Assembly (NCBI GenBank): GCA_964425135.1
Contig: CAYRKW010000001.1
Coordinates: 49,135 to 113,134, forward strand
From: CAYLLD01 sp964425135
GTDB lineage: Bacteria; Pseudomonadota; Alphaproteobacteria; Rhodobacterales; Rhodobacteraceae
Reading direction: 5' to 3'
DNA: 64,000 nucleotides
In this document: one piece after another, positions 60,549 through 64,000 of the stretch
How positions within the stretch are numbered: position 1 is the stretch's first letter
Layout: each line of letters begins with the position of its first letter
Program-made: the position numbers and the translations under genes
Notes under the pieces: generated by a model
Database searches by the model: none
Seen by the model: the letters and a program-made list of their open reading frames with translations, nothing else
What the model was told of the DNA's origin: nothing

Positions 60549-61502
60549 CTAGGTTTCAGTGGTCAGGGGGCGCGACATGAGGTCTGTGATTGTGTCGGGG
60601 ATGGTGCGCCTTCGGCTAAGGATGTCGGCGACGCCGGCGCAGACAGGGAGGTCGATGTTTTTGGTTTGTGCGAGTTTGACCACGGCGGCGGCTGTTGCGA
60701 TACCTTCGACGGTTTGAGCGTCGGTGGTTCTGTTTGATCCGAGGGCGAGGCCTTGGCGGAAATTGCGGGATTTGTCGGAGCCGCAGGTAAGGGCGAGATC
60801 GCCGAGGCCCGAAAGGCCAGTGAGTGTGTCGCTTTGCGCGCCGCAGGCGATGGCGAGGCGGCGCATTTCGGCAAATCCGCGGGTGATCAGCGCCGCGCGC
60901 GCGCCTTCGCCGTAGCCTGCGCCTATGGCGATCCCTGCTGCGATGGCGATGACGTTTTTGAGGGCGCCGCCCAGCTGGACTCCGGTTGTGTCTTGGCTGC
61001 GGTAGAGGCGCAGGGACGGGCGGGCCAGCAGGCTTTGTAATTCGATGCCGAGCGGATCCGGTGCTGCCAGCACCAGCGCGGTGGGGAGCAATTGGGCGAT
61101 TTCGATCGCGAATCCCGGGCCCGACAGCACGGCCCATGGCTGGTCTTTGGGGGCGTGGTCTGATTGCAGAGAAAAATCGTCCTTGTTGATGCCTTTGGCG
61201 CAAAAAATTAGCGGGCATTTTGGCAATATCTGATGATTCTCCGCGAGGAAGGCAGCGGTCTTTTGGGCGGGCAGGGCGATCAAGCACGTTTGAGCGTTTG
61301 ACAGGCGGGCGAGATTGTCTGTTGCGCGCAAGGAGGGGGCAAGCGGTTGGCCGGGAAGGCGCGTATGGTTGCAGCGCTCGCGATTGATCGCCACCACCTG
61401 CGCCGCATCTCTGGCCCAAAGCTGCACCTCGGTGCCATCGCTGGCGAACACATTGGCAAGCGCTGTGCCGAATGCGCCTGCGCCTATGACTGCAATGCTC
61501 AC
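60549..61502 (-). CDS. gpsA: Glycerol-3-phosphate dehydrogenase [NAD(P)+]
   Basis: A 317-residue enzyme. SIAVIGAGAFGTALANVFASDG is the N-terminal Rossmann motif, VLSGPGFAIEIAQLLPTAL the substrate loop, GVQLGGALKNVIAIAAGIAIG carries the catalytic Lys (ALKN), and LTGLSGLGDLALTC with SRNFRQG are further GpsA motifs. It reduces dihydroxyacetone phosphate to glycerol-3-phosphate for phospholipid synthesis. The start is GTG 61502, overlapping the stop of the enoyl-CoA hydratase gene by four bases. Confidence 0.95.
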   Translation of the reverse strand: MSIAVIGAGAFGTALANVFASDGTEVQLWARDAAQVVAINRERCNHTRLPGQPLAPSLRATDNLARLSNAQTCLIALPAQKTAAFLAENHQILPKCPLIFCAKGINKDDFSLQSDHAPKDQPWAVLSGPGFAIEIAQLLPTALVLAAPDPLGIELQSLLARPSLRLYRSQDTTGVQLGGALKNVIAIAAGIAIGAGYGEGARAALITRGFAEMRRLAIACGAQSDTLTGLSGLGDLALTCGSDKSRNFRQGLALGSNRTTDAQTVEGIATAAAVVKLAQTKNIDLPVCAGVADILSRRRTIPDTITDLMSRPLTTET

Positions 61503-62290
61503 TGGTCCCAGTCTTGCGGCTTTTTGTTCAGAAACGCCGCGATGCCTTTTTCGGTTTGGGCGTGGAGCATGTTTTCGACCATGACCTGAGCGACATAATC
61601 ATAGGCGTCATCGAGCCCCATCTCCAACTGTTTGTAATACGCGCCTTTTCCCAACTTCACCGCAGTGCCCAGCTTGCTGGCGATTTGCGTGGCGAGGGCA
61701 AGGGTTTCGGCTTCCAGCATGTCGGGGGCGGCGATGCGGTTGATCAGGCCCAGCTCTTTGGCTTTGGCAGCACTGATGAACTCGCCAGTGACCAGCATCT
61801 CGAAGGCCTGTTTGGTGGGGATATTGCGCGAGAGGGCGACCATGGGGGTGGAGCAGAAGAGGCCTATGTTGACGCCATTCACGCCGAATTTTGTATCCAC
61901 GGCGGCCACGGCGAGATCGCAACTGGCGACAAGCTGGCACCCGGCGGCGGTGGCGATGCCATGGACCTGGGCGATCACTGGTTGCGGCAGATCGCGGATG
62001 GCGGTCATCATCGCCGAACAGCGCGCGAAAAGATCGGCGAAATAGGCGCGGCCTGCGTCCTCGGCCTGGCGTCCTGCGGTCATTTCTTTGAGGTCATGGC
62101 CTGCACAAAACGCTTTGCCTGAGCCGCGCAGGATGACGGCGCGGATCGAGGTATCGGATTTGAGTGCTGCGAACTGGTCCATGAGGGTCGCCAGCATCGC
62201 ATCCGAGAGTGCATTGAGATTGGAGGGTGAGTTGAGCGTGAGCGTTGCAATCGCACCCGCATCCGCCCGTTCCAAAATCGTCTCGCCCAT
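61499..62290 (-). CDS. Enoyl-CoA hydratase/isomerase family protein
   Basis: A 263-residue crotonase-fold protein. AFCAGHDLKEM is the first oxyanion motif; CQLVASCDLAVAAVDTKFGVNGVNIGLFC is the conserved core. The canonical catalytic Glu pair of enoyl-CoA hydratase is not obvious (GVNIGLFC in place of E-x-x-x-G), so it may be a different crotonase. I start at ATG 62290 (GETILERADAG), with AAAGG about 8 nt upstream; longer readings are unsupported. Coupled to gpsA by a GTGA overlap. Confidence 0.88.
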   Translation of the reverse strand: MGETILERADAGAIATLTLNSPSNLNALSDAMLATLMDQFAALKSDTSIRAVILRGSGKAFCAGHDLKEMTAGRQAEDAGRAYFADLFARCSAMMTAIRDLPQPVIAQVHGIATAAGCQLVASCDLAVAAVDTKFGVNGVNIGLFCSTPMVALSRNIPTKQAFEMLVTGEFISAAKAKELGLINRIAAPDMLEAETLALATQIASKLGTAVKLGKGAYYKQLEMGLDDAYDYVAQVMVENMLHAQTEKGIAAFLNKKPQDWDQ

Positions 62291-62335
62291 GCCCGCGCCT
62301 TTCGCTAGTTTGGGCATGAGTATGACAGGTGCGCT

Positions 62336-62779
62336 ATGAACACAAAAGCCCAAGATATGATGCAGCCGAAAATGACCCTGGCGGAGGTGGAGGCGTTTCT
62401 GGCCGACGTCTTCCCCCAGATTGACGGGCAGATGGACGTGCTGGAGATCGCCACGATGCGGGCGCGGGTGCGGATGACCATCGGGGAGCAGCACCTGCGG
62501 CCCGGGGGCACTGTGTCGGGGCCGTCGATGTTCACGCTGGCCGATTGTGCGTTCTACGTGGTGACGCTGGCGATGATCGGGCCGGAGGCACTGACGGTGA
62601 CGACGTCGTGCACGATCAATTTTATGCGCAAGCCCGCGCCGGCGGATCTGGTGGCGGAGGCGCGGATATTGAAGCTGGGCAAAACGCTGAGCGTGGGGGA
62701 TGTGCTGCTGTTTAGTGAAGGTGTGGAGGAGCCGGTGGCGCAGGCGTCGGTGACGTATGCGATACCGCCGGGGAGGTGA
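62336..62779 (+). CDS. PaaI-type hotdog thioesterase
   Basis: A 147-residue hotdog-fold protein. RPGGTVSGPSMFTLADCAFYVVTLAMIG is the PaaI-type active-site region, in which Asp of LADCA is the likely catalytic residue, and TSCTINFMRKPAPADLVAEARILKLGK the next strand pair. It would hydrolyse an acyl- or aryl-CoA. It diverges from the crotonase gene with only 45 bp between start codons, so the two probably share a regulatory region. Confidence 0.9.
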   Translation: MNTKAQDMMQPKMTLAEVEAFLADVFPQIDGQMDVLEIATMRARVRMTIGEQHLRPGGTVSGPSMFTLADCAFYVVTLAMIGPEALTVTTSCTINFMRKPAPADLVAEARILKLGKTLSVGDVLLFSEGVEEPVAQASVTYAIPPGR

Positions 62780-62783
62780 GGGG

Positions 62784-63947
62784 ATGGCTGAGTTTGGACG
62801 TGAAGAGCTTGAGGCGTGGTTGGAGGGCAAGCCGCGCGAGGTTTGCGTTGCGATTGCGCATCGGGCGGCGCTGAGGGCGGTACCGTTCTATGCCAGATAT
62901 ATCAACGATTGGATTGAAGGGCGCAATCTTGACAATGATATGACTGCTTGGTTCAGGTGTAGCCTCACCTCTGGGGTTGCGGGCACATGGCCAACCCCAG
63001 AGGTGAAAGCTGCTGCTGATGCTGCTGCTTATGCCGCTGATTCTGCTGCTGCTGATGCTGCTGCTTATGCCGCTGATTCTGCTGCCGCTGATGCTGCTTT
63101 TTGGAAAGCGTTGGAGCGGGATACGATCTTATTTGAGGACGGGACAGTCACGGATGTGGCGGGTCTTTTGGGTCACCCGATTTGGCCGCATGGCTTGCCC
63201 GAAGAGATCAAGCCTTTCGCAGAGCAGCTTCATCAACATTTGGAGAACGAAACGGAACTTTCTTTTTGGTCGCGTTGGTATTTGAGCGCAGAACGCGGCG
63301 CGCCGATGGATTGGGAGATGCAAAAAGAGATTGCATTGATCCCGGATGCGGATTGGGAGAAGGGCGCTGCGCATGTTGCGGGGGTGATTGCGGAGATTGA
63401 GGGGCGGTATGCGCCTCGCTTAGATCAAGAAAAAATTGCGCAAACTGTCGAGCGTTTGTTGGCGTTTCCAGAGATGTCTAAAGCGGCGGCGCTCAAGGCG
63501 GCAGATGATGTGGAGGGTCTATGCACGGAGTTTTTGCGAAAGGCGGAGCTTAACGATCTTCCTCAAGAACTGCGGGCATTCGGGTCGCTTAAAACTATTT
63601 TGCGACGCATTGCTCAAGTGATCGGAGATAGTTCGTCTAACGATCATAAGATTGCGATCCTCGAAGCGCAAATTGCTGAGTTGCATCAAACGGTTGCTCT
63701 GCTGAACGAGGAGTTAGAGGCTGCCTCAAAGGGCGTGGTTAGTGAGGAATTCAAGAAAGCGGTTGGAAAAAGTGCAGCCAATCCATTGTGGTGGTCAGGA
63801 TGGGCAGGGGTAATCGGTTATTCGTATTACTTCTTCACTGATCCAGCGGGTGCCAGTGCCATGATCGAAAATTTGGTTTCTGCTGGAAAGGAAGCGGTTG
63901 CGGGTGCACCAGATGCGGAGGCGAGGAAATTGCCTCAGATCGAATGA
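62784..63947 (+). CDS. Ala-repeat, coiled-coil protein with C-terminal membrane segment, unknown function
   Basis: A 387-residue protein I do not recognise. Residues 76-106 hold two copies of a 12-residue unit (AAADAAAYAADS) plus a partial third. A long helical region follows (about residues 215-340), with a coiled-coil-like stretch (AILEAQIAELHQTVALLNEELEAA). One membrane-type segment lies near residues 345-362 (WWSGWAGVIGYSYYFF). ATG 62784 follows GGGAGGTGAGGGG, a good ribosome-binding site, 4 bp after the thioesterase stop. A late membrane segment after a coiled coil resembles sensor or effector scaffolds, but no enzyme motif is seen. Confidence 0.75.
   Translation: MAEFGREELEAWLEGKPREVCVAIAHRAALRAVPFYARYINDWIEGRNLDNDMTAWFRCSLTSGVAGTWPTPEVKAAADAAAYAADSAAADAAAYAADSAAADAAFWKALERDTILFEDGTVTDVAGLLGHPIWPHGLPEEIKPFAEQLHQHLENETELSFWSRWYLSAERGAPMDWEMQKEIALIPDADWEKGAAHVAGVIAEIEGRYAPRLDQEKIAQTVERLLAFPEMSKAAALKAADDVEGLCTEFLRKAELNDLPQELRAFGSLKTILRRIAQVIGDSSSNDHKIAILEAQIAELHQTVALLNEELEAASKGVVSEEFKKAVGKSAANPLWWSGWAGVIGYSYYFFTDPAGASAMIENLVSAGKEAVAGAPDAEARKLPQIE
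63009..63101 (+). repeat. Intragenic 36-bp tandem repeat
   Basis: A 36-bp unit encoding AAADAAAYAADS occurs at 63009-63044 and 63045-63080, with a partial third copy to 63101 that has one changed base in GCTGCCGCTGAT. In-frame copy-number changes would alter protein length without breaking the frame. Confidence 0.85.
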
Positions 63948-63948
63948 G

Positions 63949-63969
63949 GCCCCGGATCAGGTCCGGGGC
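63949..63969 (+). terminator. GC-rich hairpin after the Ala-repeat gene
   Basis: GCCCCGGA (63949-63956) pairs with TCCGGGGC (63962-63969) around TCAGG, directly after the stop codon. No T-tract follows. From memory, the GGATCAGGTCCGGGG-type hairpin is common as a repeated intergenic palindrome in alphaproteobacteria, so it may be REP-like rather than a true terminator. Confidence 0.6.
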
Positions 63970-64000
63970 GGGGCGTTATGTTGGTTTAGATGCGTGTTGC

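Noticed and set aside
61499..62830. 443-residue frame for the enoyl-CoA hydratase gene
   Set aside because: The extra N-terminal 180 residues run antisense to the thioesterase gene; the crotonase domain starts near 62290.
63009..63101. Tandem repeat as a possible CRISPR
   Set aside because: Repeat copies are contiguous and in frame within a gene, with no spacers.

Overview
The window looks like chromosomal DNA of a Rhodobacteraceae (Roseobacter-type) alphaproteobacterium. Support: moderately high GC, ATGA/GTGA gene overlaps, many ABC importers for polyamines, peptides and branched-chain-type substrates, TMADH-like and Rieske enzymes, an acyl-CoA ligase inside a LIV-type importer cluster, a DUF6476/RluA divergent pair, and rpoH, glnE and ctaA with alphaproteobacterial features. 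I see no rRNA, tRNA, CRISPR array, prophage or transposase gene.

Layout. 2-3434: end of a flavin monooxygenase gene, then RidA, a DUF1028 protein and, convergent, argE. 3547-12491: one tightly packed operon with a TMADH-like flavo/Fe-S dehydrogenase, a PotABCD-type importer, a nitrilase-fold amidase, a redoxin, a class IV aminotransferase and a PhyH dioxygenase. It reads as uptake and breakdown of a (methylated) amine or polyamine-like compound. 12575-14524: bioY with a clear terminator, then an acyltransferase-3 membrane protein. 14726-21307 (minus): peptide-type importer (Tat-exported binding protein, two permeases, fused double ATPase), with an AraC regulator and miaA beyond it. 23639-32099: LIV-type importer interleaved with an acyl-CoA ligase, a VOC protein and two small membrane proteins. 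32219-34908: choline dehydrogenase and a 2-hydroxyacid dehydrogenase.

34892-39773 is mostly housekeeping: DUF6476, an RluA-type pseudouridine synthase, rpoH, an RlmI-like methyltransferase, a PIN protein and an M48 protease. 39835-45028 holds two divergent glutamine-synthetase-like (PuuA-type) genes, agmatinase and a tungstate-type ABC permease/ATPase pair. 45454-54616 has oligoendopeptidase F, a Fis-like regulator, a nuclease-fold protein, a DnaJ/TerB protein, gamma carbonic anhydrase-like protein, glnE, a phosphoesterase and a cold-shock protein. 55025-63947 has a TfoX-like protein, TrmJ, heme A synthase, a PuuB-like oxidase with a cupin, a Rieske oxygenase, gpsA, enoyl-CoA hydratase, a thioesterase and an Ala-repeat protein of unknown function.

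The most unusual signals are non-coding. Two five-copy arrays of the heptamer ATGCACA lie 40 kb apart in opposite orientation, both with start-to-start spacing 11-11-11-12 bp. A 271-bp nested inverted repeat that folds as a three-way junction overlaps the end of the tungstate ATPase gene. Other signals are four 11-bp-phased repeats upstream of the livF-type gene, a 155-bp MITE-like element, and a 9-bp hairpin that buries the start codon of the gene after rpoH.
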